Assembly: GCA_050485645.1 (NCBI GenBank)
Contig: JBJHBT010000022.1
Location: forward strand, 1-64,000
DNA from: JBJHBP01 sp050485645
GTDB lineage: Bacteria; Pseudomonadota; Gammaproteobacteria; Steroidobacterales; Rariloculaceae
Length of the DNA stretch: 64,000 bases
Direction: 5' to 3'
Position 1 is the first letter of the stretch, and every line of letters starts with the position of its first letter. The position numbers were made by a program, and so were the translations under genes. The notes under the pieces were generated by a model. It worked only from the letters and a program-made list of their open reading frames with translations. It did no database searches and was not told the DNA's origin. Positions 8,917 through 18,012 of this stretch are shown one piece after another.

Positions 8917-9009
8917 CCGGTGAAGTGTTGCTCCCCCGACGCTTCACCGGCGCCGGCTCAGTGCCGGCGGCCATTAAAAAAGCCCCCGATGATTCGGGGG
9001 CTTTTTTTT
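8917..9009 (+). ncRNA. Candidate small RNA of about 90 nt with a C-rich loop
   Basis: Between convergent gluQ and pnp there is a complete transcription unit without a reading frame. A promoter is followed by a perfect 12-bp stem (8914-8925 with 8942-8953) whose loop contains CTCCCCC, a second 7-bp stem (cgccggc/gccggcg) and a U-rich terminator hairpin. A C-rich loop presented on a stable stem is a known design of regulatory RNAs that pair with Shine-Dalgarno sequences. The first bases of the long stem may be lost, depending on the exact start. I do not recognise it as a named family. Confidence 0.45.
8976..9009. terminator. Bidirectional intrinsic terminator between gluQ/sRNA and pnp
   Basis: The stem agcccccg/cgggggct has a run of A on its left and eight T on its right, so it can terminate plus-strand transcripts from gluQ or the small RNA and minus-strand transcripts from pnp. 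Confidence 0.85.
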
Positions 9010-9031
9010 CGCACACACTTCGCGTCAGACG

Positions 9032-11131
9032 TCAGTCTTCAGCGACGTCGCGCATGCTCAGCCGGATACGACCCTGACGGTCGATCTCGAGCACCTTCAC
9101 CTTCACCACATCACCCTCGTTGAGCTTGTCGCTGACTTTCTCTACACGCTCATGAGAGATCTGGGAAATATGAACCAGACCATCGCGGCCGGGAAGAATC
9201 GTGACGAATGCACCGAAGTCCATCAGGCGAACGACCTTGCCTTCGTACACCTTGCCGACCTCGACATCCGCCGTGATCATTTCGATACGCTGCTGTGCCG
9301 CACGTCCGGAAGCCGCGTCTACCGATGCGATACGCACCGTGCCATCATTGTCGATGTCGATCGTGGCGCCGGTTTCTTCCGTCATGGCACGGATCACTGC
9401 ACCACCCTTGCCGATCACGTCGCGGATTTTCTCGGGATCGATCTTCATGGTGATGATCGTCGGCGCCCACTCAGACATTCTGTCACGCGGCGCACTGATC
9501 ACCTTGCCCATCTCGCCGAGAATGTGCAGACGCCCTTCCTTGGCCTGCTCCAGGGCAACTTCCATGATCTCGCGCGTAATGCCGTCGATCTTGATGTCCA
9601 TCTGCAACGCGGTAATGCCGTCTGTCGTGCCGGCAACCTTGAAATCCATGTCGCCAAGGTGATCTTCGTCGCCGAGGATGTCGGTCAGTACGACATACTG
9701 ATCGCCTTCCTTGATCAACCCCATCGCCACACCGGCCACCGGCGCACTGATCGGCACACCGGCGTCCATCAGCGACAGGCTGGTTCCGCACACGCTCGCC
9801 ATCGAGCTGGAACCGTTGGACTCGGTCACCTCGGACACGACACGGAGCACGTAGGGGAATTTCTCCATGTCCGGCATCACAGCTTCCACGCCACGCCGTG
9901 CGAGACGCCCGTGACCGATTTCGCGACGCTTGGGGCTGCCGACGAAGCCGGTTTCGCCCACACAGTACGGCGGGAAATTGTAGTGCAGCATGAAGGGTTC
10001 GCGACGTTCGCCTTCCAGCGCGTCGATGATCTGGGCATCGCGTCCGGTACCCAGCGTGGTCACCACCAGCGCCTGCGTCTCACCACGCGTGAAAACGGCT
10101 GAGCCATGGGTTCGGGGGAGCAGGCCGATGCTGATGTCGATCGGCCGGACGGTGCGATTGTCACGACCGTCGATACGTGGCTTGCCCTGAAGAATGCGGC
10201 TGCGAACGATCGACTTTTCAAGCTTCTGGAACTGCGCCTCGATGGCCGTAGCCGGGAAGCGGCCTTCGATGGCTTCGCCGTCGGCCGCCTCGATGGCCAG
10301 TGACGCCAGCAGTTCCTGACGCACTTCGGCGACTTTCGCATAGCGCTCCTGCTTCTCGGCAATGCCGTAAGCGGCCGTCAATGCATCGGATGCCCGTGTC
10401 GCAACGGCGTTGACCAGTGCTTCGTCCACGGGTGCCGCCTGCCACTCAACCGCGGCGCGCCCGGCTTCTTCGGCCAGCGATACGATTTCTGCAATCACCG
10501 GCTTCATGTGATCGTGGCCGAACACCACCGCGCCGAGCATCACGTCTTCAGGCAGCACTTTCGCGCTTGATTCGACCATCAGCACGGCATTCGCGGTGCC
10601 CGCGACAACCAGGTCGAGCTGCGATTCGTTGAGTTCGCTGTAGGTGGGATTGAGCAGGTACTCGCCGTTGCGATAGCCGACTCGAGCCGCGCCGATCGGA
10701 CCCTGGAACGGCAGACCGGACAGTGCCAGTGCGGCCGAGGCGCCGATCAGTGACGGAATATCCGGATCGACTTCCGGATTGACGGACAGAACAGTGGCGA
10801 TGACCTGAACTTCACGACCGTAGCCCTTGGGGAAAAGCGGCCTGACCGGACGATCAATCAGGCGCGACGTCAGGGTTTCCTTCTCGCTCGGACGGCCTTC
10901 ACGCTTGAAGAACCCGCCGGGAATTCGGCCAGCAGCGTAAGTCTTTTCCTGATAGTTGACCGTGAGCGGGAAAAAGTCCCGCTGCGTGTCAACCGATCCA
11001 CCCACTGCGGTTACGAGAATTACCGTATCGGCCATGTTGACCATGACCGCGCCATGCGCCTGACGCGCGACTACGCCAGTTTCAATGCTGACCTTGTGAG
11101 CACCGTACTGGAACGTTCTACTGACTTTCAC
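9032..11131 (-). CDS. pnp: Polynucleotide phosphorylase
   Basis: PNPase is the phosphorolytic 3'-5' exoribonuclease of mRNA turnover and of the degradosome. The 699-residue product has two RNase PH domains (about 1-220 and 300-540) joined by a helical domain, a KH domain with the GxxG loop in DVIGKGGAVIRA, and a C-terminal S1 domain (VYEGKVVRLMDFGAFV). The frame extends upstream to 11188, but conserved homology begins at VSRTFQYGAHKVS, so I choose the GTG at 11131, which follows an AGGGTAGGA-type ribosome-binding site. It lies downstream of rpsO as in E. coli, behind the rpsO terminator. Confidence 0.95.
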   Translation of the reverse strand: MKVSRTFQYGAHKVSIETGVVARQAHGAVMVNMADTVILVTAVGGSVDTQRDFFPLTVNYQEKTYAAGRIPGGFFKREGRPSEKETLTSRLIDRPVRPLFPKGYGREVQVIATVLSVNPEVDPDIPSLIGASAALALSGLPFQGPIGAARVGYRNGEYLLNPTYSELNESQLDLVVAGTANAVLMVESSAKVLPEDVMLGAVVFGHDHMKPVIAEIVSLAEEAGRAAVEWQAAPVDEALVNAVATRASDALTAAYGIAEKQERYAKVAEVRQELLASLAIEAADGEAIEGRFPATAIEAQFQKLEKSIVRSRILQGKPRIDGRDNRTVRPIDISIGLLPRTHGSAVFTRGETQALVVTTLGTGRDAQIIDALEGERREPFMLHYNFPPYCVGETGFVGSPKRREIGHGRLARRGVEAVMPDMEKFPYVLRVVSEVTESNGSSSMASVCGTSLSLMDAGVPISAPVAGVAMGLIKEGDQYVVLTDILGDEDHLGDMDFKVAGTTDGITALQMDIKIDGITREIMEVALEQAKEGRLHILGEMGKVISAPRDRMSEWAPTIITMKIDPEKIRDVIGKGGAVIRAMTEETGATIDIDNDGTVRIASVDAASGRAAQQRIEMITADVEVGKVYEGKVVRLMDFGAFVTILPGRDGLVHISQISHERVEKVSDKLNEGDVVKVKVLEIDRQGRIRLSMRDVAED

Positions 11132-11283
11132 TATTCCTACCCTTACCTTACTGTACTGCTTCGGCAAACTACCGTTACACACACGCACGCCGCCGCAACG
11201 GTGACTTCACTGGCATGGCCCCGGGGAATCACTCCCCGGCGTTGCCCGATGGCGTCACTGTCGATGCGACAATGTCAATAAGC

Positions 11284-11315
11284 CAAAACGAACAGAGCCG
11301 GTAACCCGGCTCTGT
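11284..11315 (-). terminator. Terminator between rpsO and pnp
   Basis: On the minus strand, just after rpsO, the stem acagagccgg/ccggctctgt has a short loop and is followed by tcgtttt. The arrangement matches the partial terminator between rpsO and pnp in E. coli, which would let pnp be expressed by read-through and from its own promoter. Confidence 0.75.
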
Positions 11316-11332
11316 CTGGAAAAACGCTGGAC

Positions 11333-11602
11333 TCAACGTCGCAGCCCAAGGCTGCCTATCAGTTCCTGATAGCGGGCCTGATCGATACTCTTCAGGTAAT
11401 CGAGCAATTTGCGTCGCTGATTGACCATACGCAGCAGACCGCGGCGCGAATGATGATCCTTGGCGTGATCGCTGAAGTGGCCGGTCAACTGTTCGATACG
11501 CGCCGACAGCAGCGCCACCTGTACTTCCGGCGAACCGGTGTCGCCCTCCTGGCGGGCGTGCTTCGCGATGATCTCGGACTTGCGTTCCGAATTCAGAGAC
11601 AT
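11333..11602 (-). CDS. rpsO: 30S ribosomal protein S15
   Basis: S15 binds the central domain of 16S rRNA early in 30S assembly. The 89-residue length is exactly usual, and the conserved blocks GSPEVQVALLSARIEQLTGH and HSRRGLLRMVNQRRKLLDYL are present. It sits between truB and pnp, the classic order. A terminator follows it. Confidence 0.97.
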   Translation of the reverse strand: MSLNSERKSEIIAKHARQEGDTGSPEVQVALLSARIEQLTGHFSDHAKDHHSRRGLLRMVNQRRKLLDYLKSIDQARYQELIGSLGLRR

Positions 11603-11716
11603 GCTTGATTACTCCAGACCGGCCTCACCGGCCCAAATGTTGTTTACCCCCGGAATCAGCCGCATATTGTAACTGCTATTACAACCACAGACCAAGACTC
11701 CAGACCCTGAAAATCG

Positions 11717-12628
11717 CTACATCAGCCGCCGCGAAATCAGTTCCCCGCCAGCGGTGACCTCCCCGATCCCCACCAGGGCGCCATTGCTATCCACGATGGC
11801 AACGTCCCCGACCGGCCAGCCCGGATTCGCCGTCAGCCGCGCGCCCTGGCGCATCCGGGCCGCCTGCTCGTCGCTGAGCGTTACCCGCAGCCACCCCTCC
11901 AGCGCCAGAATCGGCGACAGCAGGCAGCTGTCCAGTGCCGCGAATCCGCCTTCGGCTTCCTTCTGCCTCAGCGCCGGCACGGTCACCATATCCTGCTGCT
12001 GGAACGGGCCCAGTGCCACGCGCCGCAAGGCCGTCACATGAGCGATCGTACCCACGGCCGCGGCGATGTCGCACAGCAGCGAACGCACGTAGGTGCCTTT
12101 GGAGCAGCTCACCGAGAAACGGATCTCCGGCCATTCGTAGTGCTCGAGGTCGATTCGTCCGATGCGCACGCGCCGGGCCGCACGTTCCACCTCGACTCCC
12201 TGCCTGGCCAGTTCGTAGAGTCGGCGGCCACTCTGTTTCAGGGCCGAATACATCGGCGGCACCTGGTCGATCTCGCCCGTAAAGCGGCCGATTGCCGCCC
12301 CGATATCGGCGATCGTCGGCCTCGGGTCGTCACGCGTGGCGATTACCGCACCGTCGGCATCGCCGGTATCGGTGGCCACGCCCATGAGTCCGGTAACCTG
12401 GTACGTCTTGCCCGCATCGAGAAGATAGCCCGACAGCTTTGTGGCGGCACCGAAACACAACGGCAGCAGGCCGGTGGCAAGCGGGTCGAGACTGCCCGTA
12501 TGCCCGGCCTTGCGAGCGTCAAACAGCCGCCTCACGGTTTGCAGGGCGCGATTGGACGTCATGCCGGATGGCTTGTCCAGAAGCAGAATGCCGCATACGT
12601 CACGGCCTTTGGCTCGAACTCTCCCCAT
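11717..12628 (-). CDS. truB: tRNA pseudouridine(55) synthase
   Basis: TruB makes the universal pseudouridine 55 in the T-loop of tRNAs. The 303-residue product carries the catalytic aspartate in GHTGSLDPLATGLLP, the N-terminal GILLLDKPSGMTSN motif, and a C-terminal PUA-like region (about 240-300). It lies 39 bases after rbfA and about 110 bases before rpsO in the translation operon. Confidence 0.96.
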   Translation of the reverse strand: MGRVRAKGRDVCGILLLDKPSGMTSNRALQTVRRLFDARKAGHTGSLDPLATGLLPLCFGAATKLSGYLLDAGKTYQVTGLMGVATDTGDADGAVIATRDDPRPTIADIGAAIGRFTGEIDQVPPMYSALKQSGRRLYELARQGVEVERAARRVRIGRIDLEHYEWPEIRFSVSCSKGTYVRSLLCDIAAAVGTIAHVTALRRVALGPFQQQDMVTVPALRQKEAEGGFAALDSCLLSPILALEGWLRVTLSDEQAARMRQGARLTANPGWPVGDVAIVDSNGALVGIGEVTAGGELISRRLM

Positions 12629-12667
12629 TGGATCAGTGTGACCACGCAGCAGGCGCGAACGGCCCCT

Positions 12668-13153
12668 TCAGGACGGGTTTCGGTCCGGACTGTCCGGGCT
12701 GTCCGGATCAGGCTGTCCGGGAGCATCCTCCCGGTGTTCACGCACGCCCTGGCGATCCGGTTCCACGTTGTGATCCAGACCCTGGCTGGAGGCCGTCTCA
12801 TCGACAGCGGGCGCCACGTCGGCTATCAGCTGCATGAGCTCGAAGCCGCGGCGAGTGCTGTCGTCACGGATGAATCGCAGTTCGGGCACGCGTCGGAGTC
12901 TCACGGCGCGGCCGATGCGCCCGCGTATGAATCCCGATGCCCTGCGAAACGCCTCCAGCGCCGGTGCATCTTCCGCATCCGGGTCCAGCGAGCTGAAGTA
13001 GATTCGTGCCGTGCCCAGATCGCGCGTGACCTCGACCTCCGTCACGCTCACGCCGTTCAGCCCCGGATCTTTCAGTTCCGAGAGCAGCAACTGATTGAGC
13101 AGGCGCACCAGTTCGGCGCCCAGCCGCATGTCCCGTGTGAATTCCCGTGGCAT
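12668..13153 (-). CDS. rbfA: 30S ribosome-binding factor A
   Basis: RbfA is a late 30S maturation and cold-adaptation factor with a KH-like fold. Residues 1-115 carry the family features (REFTRDMRLGAELVRLLNQLL, LGTARIYFS, ELRFIRDDS). The protein is 161 residues, about 30 longer than usual, because of an acidic, Asp/Pro/Ser-rich C-terminal tail that looks disordered. The start codon directly follows the infB stop, which indicates translational coupling. Confidence 0.93.
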   Translation of the reverse strand: MPREFTRDMRLGAELVRLLNQLLLSELKDPGLNGVSVTEVEVTRDLGTARIYFSSLDPDAEDAPALEAFRRASGFIRGRIGRAVRLRRVPELRFIRDDSTRRGFELMQLIADVAPAVDETASSQGLDHNVEPDRQGVREHREDAPGQPDPDSPDSPDRNPS

Positions 13154-15748
13154 TTATTCGATCGTACGCGCCGTCTCCACGCGCTCATAGCATTCGATCT
13201 GATCGCCCACCTTCACATCGTTGTAGTTCTTGACGGCAATGCCGCACTCGGTACCCGCCCGAACCTCGTTCACGTCGTCTTTGAATCGTCGCAGCGATTC
13301 CAGCTGGCCTTCGAAAATGACGACGTTGTCCCGCAGCACCCGGATCGGGTTGGCGCGCCGCACATAGCCTTCTACCACCAGGCACCCGGCAACACTGCCG
13401 AATTTGGGTGAACGGAACACATCACGCACCTGAGCAAGGCCGACGATGTTTTCCGTGATCTCCGGCGCCAGCAATCCGGTGACCGCCGCCTTGATGTCAT
13501 CGATCGCTTCATAGATGACGCTGTAGTAACGGATGTCGACGCCGCTTTCCTTGATCACGTTGCGGGCTGCCGCGTCCGCGCGCACGTTGAAGCCGATGAC
13601 GATGGCCCGGGAAGCCGCAGCGAGCTGCACATCCGACTCGGTGATTCCGCCTACGCCGGAACTGATCACGGAGACCTTCACGTCATCGGTGCCGATGCGG
13701 GCCAGCGCATCTTTCAGCGCTTCCGAACTGCCCTGCACGTCGGCCTTGACGAGAACCTGCACGGTCGTGACGCCGCTTTCACCCATCTGGGTGAACACGT
13801 CTTCCATCTTGGCGGCCTGCTGCTGGGCCAGCTTGACATCACGCTCCTTGCCCTGACGCAATTGCGCCACTTCCCTGGCCTTGCGTTCGTTCGGCACCAC
13901 CAGCACGTCGTCACCGGCGACAGGTGTGCCGGACAGGCCGAGCACCACGGCCGGCATCGAAGGGCCGGCGCTCTTGATCGGCGCACCGGTCTCATCGAAC
14001 AGTGCCCGAATGCGGCCGTATTCCTGACCGGCCAGCAGAATATCGCCAACCTTCAACTCGCCCTTGTTGACCAGCACGGTAGCCACCGCACCGCGCCCGC
14101 GCTCAAGGCTCGCCTCCAGCACAACACCGGTGGCGGGGCCGGCGGCGACCGACTTCAGATCGAGCATTTCGGCCTGCAGGGAAATCGACTCAAGCAGATC
14201 GTCGATACCCTCGCCGGTGTGTGCCGACACGTTCACGAACAGCGTATCGCCACCCCACGCGTCCGGCAGGACATCATGCTGGGACAGTTCGTTGCGGACA
14301 CGATCCGGATCGGCTTCTTCCCTGTCCATCTTATTGACGGCCACGACAATCGGCACGCCGGCCGCCTTGGCATGTTTCACCGCTTCGACGGTCTGTGGCA
14401 TCACACCATCGTCGGCGGCCACCACCAGAACAACGATGTCGGTCACCTGAGCGCCGCGTGCCCGCATGGCGGTGAAGGCAGCGTGGCCCGGCGTATCAAG
14501 AAACGTGACCTGCCCCCGCGAGGTGGTCACGTGATAGGCGCCGATATGCTGGGTGATTCCTCCCGCCTCCCCGGCAGCCACTCTCGTGCGACGAATATGG
14601 TCGAGTAGCGACGTCTTGCCGTGATCGACATGACCCATCACGGTGACAACCGGAGGACGGGACACCTCGTCGATATCGGTGGTCTTTTCCTGCAGGGACT
14701 CCAGCAGCTGGTCTTCCAGCGCGGTTTCCTTCAACGGCACGGCAGAGTGGCCAAGCTCCTCGACAATCAGTACCGCCGTATCCTGGTCCACCACCTGATT
14801 GATCGTGACCATCATGCCCATCTTCATCAACGACTTGATCACGTCGTTCACCTTGATGGCCATTCGCTGGGCGAGCTCACCTACCGAGATGGTCTCCGGA
14901 ATCTCCACTTCCCGAACAACGGGTGCCGTGGGGCGTTCAAAGCCATGCTGACTGTCGACGTTGACCTGTACGGAGCGGCGGCGTGACGGACGCTTCTTGC
15001 GTCGCCGGCCGGCCATGCCGTCGGCCACATGCAATGTATTGTCGCGGCCGGCACCGGCGACCGGCGCCTTGCCGCGCTTTGCCTGCTGTCTGTTGCGTTC
15101 GGCCTCGAAACGCTCCCGCGCTTCACGAGCTTCCTTGTCCTTGCGCGCCTGATCCGCGGTGGCAGCGAGATCCGACTGCGGCTGCTCGACCTCTGCCTTG
15201 CGCTCGTCGCCGTCTTCCGCGGTGCGCGCATCCTGCTGCTGCTTCTTCTCTTCTTCGGCGCGCTCGCGCTCTTCACGCTCACGTTCCTCGATCAGCTTGC
15301 GTTCCGCCTCCTCACGCGCTCGCTGCTCGGCTTCCAGGCGTTCGCGTTCCTTGCGTTCCGCCTCCAGGCGCTTGTTTTCCTCCGCCTGCTTCTGCGAGTC
15401 GATTTCTTCCTGGCGCTTGCGGGCCTGTTCCTCCAGTACGTCGCGCTTGATATACGTGCGCTTCTGGCGCACTTCCACGTTGACGGTACGGGCACGCCCT
15501 TGACCACCAGCCAGCTTGAGTTCGGTCTGGGACTTGCGGCGCAGCGTGATGCGTCGAGGCGCCGAGTCTCCGGGATCCTTGCGTCCGTGCGACTTGCGCA
15601 GGTGGGTCAGCAGTTCGAGCTTCGCATCCTCGCTGATCTTATCGTCGGCACCGGCAACCTTGATGCCCGCTTCATCCAGCTGCACGAGCAGCCGCTCCAC
15701 CGGCACCTTCAGTACCTGGGCAAACTCCGAGACCGTTACTTCCGCCAT
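13154..15748 (-). CDS. infB: Translation initiation factor IF-2
   Basis: IF-2 is the GTPase that brings initiator tRNA to the 30S subunit and promotes subunit joining. The 864-residue product has an N-terminal IF2-N domain (1-55), a long Glu/Arg/Lys-rich linker (about 85-230), a second IF2-N domain, then the G domain with GHVDHGKTS (about 370), DTPGHAAF and NKMD, followed by the beta-barrel and C-terminal domains that bind fMet-tRNA. It lies 19 bases after nusA and abuts rbfA. Confidence 0.97.
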   Translation of the reverse strand: MAEVTVSEFAQVLKVPVERLLVQLDEAGIKVAGADDKISEDAKLELLTHLRKSHGRKDPGDSAPRRITLRRKSQTELKLAGGQGRARTVNVEVRQKRTYIKRDVLEEQARKRQEEIDSQKQAEENKRLEAERKERERLEAEQRAREEAERKLIEEREREERERAEEEKKQQQDARTAEDGDERKAEVEQPQSDLAATADQARKDKEAREARERFEAERNRQQAKRGKAPVAGAGRDNTLHVADGMAGRRRKKRPSRRRSVQVNVDSQHGFERPTAPVVREVEIPETISVGELAQRMAIKVNDVIKSLMKMGMMVTINQVVDQDTAVLIVEELGHSAVPLKETALEDQLLESLQEKTTDIDEVSRPPVVTVMGHVDHGKTSLLDHIRRTRVAAGEAGGITQHIGAYHVTTSRGQVTFLDTPGHAAFTAMRARGAQVTDIVVLVVAADDGVMPQTVEAVKHAKAAGVPIVVAVNKMDREEADPDRVRNELSQHDVLPDAWGGDTLFVNVSAHTGEGIDDLLESISLQAEMLDLKSVAAGPATGVVLEASLERGRGAVATVLVNKGELKVGDILLAGQEYGRIRALFDETGAPIKSAGPSMPAVVLGLSGTPVAGDDVLVVPNERKAREVAQLRQGKERDVKLAQQQAAKMEDVFTQMGESGVTTVQVLVKADVQGSSEALKDALARIGTDDVKVSVISSGVGGITESDVQLAAASRAIVIGFNVRADAAARNVIKESGVDIRYYSVIYEAIDDIKAAVTGLLAPEITENIVGLAQVRDVFRSPKFGSVAGCLVVEGYVRRANPIRVLRDNVVIFEGQLESLRRFKDDVNEVRAGTECGIAVKNYNDVKVGDQIECYERVETARTIE

Positions 15749-15767
15749 AGTGGTTTCTCCCCTGGCC

Positions 15768-17270
15768 TCACGCTTGCTGCTCGTTCTCGAACCAGTGCGC
15801 GCGAGCTGCCATGATCAACTTTGCAGCGCGTTCGGAATCCAGCTCGTCAATATCGTCGAGGTCATCGACGGCCTGTTCTGCGAGATCTTCCCGCGTCACG
15901 ATACCCCGGCTGGCCAGTACGAATGCCAGTTCACGATCCATACCGTCCACACCCAGCAGATCCTCGGCCGGTTCCGCCTGGTCGATCACTTCCTCACTGA
16001 CAATGGCCTGCGTAATCAACACATCCCGCGCGCGCGCGCGCAGTTCAGTAACCACGTTCTGATCGAATTCCTCGATCGCCAGCAGTTCGCTGGTTGGAAC
16101 GTACGCAATCTCCTCCAGCGAGGAGAACCCTTCCTGTACAAGGATGCTTGCAACGTCCTCATCAACATCCAGTTCCTTCATGAACTTCTGGACCAGTTCC
16201 TTGGCTTCCTTGTCGCTCTTTTCCTCGGCATCGGATTCGGTCATGACGTTGAGGTCCCAACCGCTGAGTTCACTGGCCAGGCGGATGTTCTGACCGCCGC
16301 GGCCGATCGCCTGCGACAGCTTGTCCTCAGCCACAGCCACATCCATGCTGTGCGAATCCTCATCGACGACAATGGACTGCACTTCCGCCGGAGACATCGC
16401 ATTGATGACGAACTGCGCCGGATTTTCGTCGTAGAGAATGATGTCCACCCGCTCGCCGGCCAGCTCATTGGACACCGCCTGCACGCGCGAACCTCGCATG
16501 CCGACACAGGCGCCAACCGGATCGATGCGCTGGTCGTTGCTGCGCACCGCGATCTTGGCGCGCAGACCCGCGTCGCGCGCCGCACCCAGGATCTCGATCA
16601 GACCCTGCCCGACTTCGGGCACTTCGATCTTGAACAGCTCGATCAGAAACTGTGGTGCCGTGCGGCTGAGGAAAAGCTGCGGCCCGCGAGGCTCCGGACG
16701 AACTTCGCGCAACAGCGACTTGATGCGGTCCTGCGGCTTGATCGGTTCGCGCGGAATCAGATCCTCACGCGGAATGAAGCCTTCGGCGTTGGCGCCAAGA
16801 TCGATGTACGCGCCATGGCGATCGACGCGCTTGACGATACCGCTGAGCAGCTCGCCCTCGCGCGGCTTGTACTCTTCAACCACCTGCTCGCGTTCGGCCT
16901 CGCGCACTTTCTGTACGATGACCTGCTTGGCGGTCTGCGCGGCGATACGGCCGAACTCCACCGATTCCATCGGCTCCTCGACATAGGCACCGGGCACGGC
17001 GCCTTCATCGACATCGAGCGCGTCCTCGAGTCGCAGCTCCCGTGCCGGCTCTTCCAGCTCGGTAGAGTCGTCGGCAAACACCATCCAGCGGCGAAACGTC
17101 TCGTACTCGCCGGTGTCGCGGTCGATGGACACACGCACGTCGATGTCGTCGCCATAACGCTTGCGCGTGGCGGATGCCAGTGCCGCCTCGATCGCTTCGA
17201 AGATGACTTCCTTCTCGACACCCTTCTCATTCGAGACCGCGTCAACGACCATCAGGATCTCTTTATTCAT
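15768..17270 (-). CDS. nusA: Transcription termination/antitermination factor NusA
   Basis: NusA binds RNA polymerase and modulates pausing, termination and antitermination. The 500-residue protein has the N-terminal polymerase-binding domain (1-130), an S1 domain (LLSGIVKRVDRHGAYIDLG), two KH domains (VGACVGMRGSRVQAV, IGRGGQNIRLAS), and two C-terminal acidic helix-hairpin-helix repeats as in E. coli, which bind the alpha subunit C-terminal domain. It lies between rimP and infB. Confidence 0.97.
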   Translation of the reverse strand: MNKEILMVVDAVSNEKGVEKEVIFEAIEAALASATRKRYGDDIDVRVSIDRDTGEYETFRRWMVFADDSTELEEPARELRLEDALDVDEGAVPGAYVEEPMESVEFGRIAAQTAKQVIVQKVREAEREQVVEEYKPREGELLSGIVKRVDRHGAYIDLGANAEGFIPREDLIPREPIKPQDRIKSLLREVRPEPRGPQLFLSRTAPQFLIELFKIEVPEVGQGLIEILGAARDAGLRAKIAVRSNDQRIDPVGACVGMRGSRVQAVSNELAGERVDIILYDENPAQFVINAMSPAEVQSIVVDEDSHSMDVAVAEDKLSQAIGRGGQNIRLASELSGWDLNVMTESDAEEKSDKEAKELVQKFMKELDVDEDVASILVQEGFSSLEEIAYVPTSELLAIEEFDQNVVTELRARARDVLITQAIVSEEVIDQAEPAEDLLGVDGMDRELAFVLASRGIVTREDLAEQAVDDLDDIDELDSERAAKLIMAARAHWFENEQQA

Positions 17271-17290
17271 GCCGAATCACCCTGCCATGC

Positions 17291-17749
17291 TCATATCCGC
17301 GGGACCAACCGCGCCACATCGATGTCGTCGAGCTGCAATCGCCATTCCTCGCCGTCGACATCCACTACTACCGTATCGTTTTCGAATGACCGCAGAACGC
17401 CACTGATGCGTCTGCGCCCATCCATCAAGTCCAGCAACTGCACCTTCACCTCATGCCCGACAAAGCGTCGGAAGTGCTCCGGGGTCCGCAACCGACGGTC
17501 CAGACCAGGCGATGACACCTCAAGCGTGTAGGCACCCGGCAGCGGATCCTCAACGTCCAGAAACGCACTGATCTGTCCGCTCACAAGCTCACAGTCAGCC
17601 AGCGTCACCGCCGGCTCGCGGTCGATGAACAGTCTCAGTAGCCCACGGCGGCCGAAAAACGCCTCGACATCCACCAGCTCGTAACCGAGCGCCCTGACCG
17701 GCGGTTCCAAGAGCTCTATCAACCTGTGCACTTCCGCCGACTGTCTCAA
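17291..17749 (-). CDS. rimP: Ribosome maturation factor RimP
   Basis: RimP assists 30S subunit assembly. The 152-residue product matches the family in length and shows LGYELVDVE, the conserved YTLEVSSPGLDRRL block and the C-terminal barrel. The start is TTG at 17749, with GGTGA seven bases upstream; a GTG six codons later is an alternative. A strong hairpin with a T-run ends only about 23 bases upstream of the start, so the operon leader may be subject to termination. Confidence 0.93.
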   Translation of the reverse strand: MRQSAEVHRLIELLEPPVRALGYELVDVEAFFGRRGLLRLFIDREPAVTLADCELVSGQISAFLDVEDPLPGAYTLEVSSPGLDRRLRTPEHFRRFVGHEVKVQLLDLMDGRRRISGVLRSFENDTVVVDVDGEEWRLQLDDIDVARLVPRI

Positions 17750-17772
17750 CTGACTTCACCGGGCGCGGAAAC

Positions 17773-17792
17773 AAAAAAAGGGCCCAAGGCCC
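17773..17792 (-). terminator. Intrinsic terminator immediately upstream of rimP
   Basis: On the minus strand the stem gggcc/ggccc with a three-base loop is followed by seven T, ending about 23 bases before the rimP start codon. It could end an upstream transcript or act as an attenuator for the rimP operon. Confidence 0.65.
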
Positions 17793-17850
17793 ATTCTCTG
17801 CTCGCTCCGTCCTCCATAACCCGGCCGCGTGCTACGCGAACGGCACCAAA

Positions 17851-17870
17851 TAAAAAGCCCCATCCGGGGC
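17851..17870 (-). terminator. Second intrinsic terminator upstream of rimP
   Basis: On the minus strand the stem gcccc/ggggc with a four-base loop is followed by five T and an AT-rich tail. With the hairpin nearer rimP it forms a tandem terminator pair in the gap between the cytochrome gene and rimP. Confidence 0.65.
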
Positions 17871-18012
17871 CGCGTTCAAATCATGCGGCCGTCTGCATAC
17901 AGCGACCGCATGCCCCCCAAGGAAACCACGAATCAGCTCCCGGGCCGGACAATGTCCGGAAATCGGGCGGTATCGTACCAAAAAGCAGGTGGCGGGAAAA
18001 CGGCAAACAGCG

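Noticed and set aside
12038..17531. Long plus-strand frames antisense to truB-rimP (for example 12038-13411 and 15516-17531)
   Set aside because: They mirror the highly conserved minus-strand genes, have no recognisable domains and arise from GC-rich codon bias.
17750..18012. tRNA-Met gene upstream of rimP, as in E. coli metY
   Set aside because: Neither strand has the T-loop or acceptor arms of a tRNA; only hairpins with T-runs are present.
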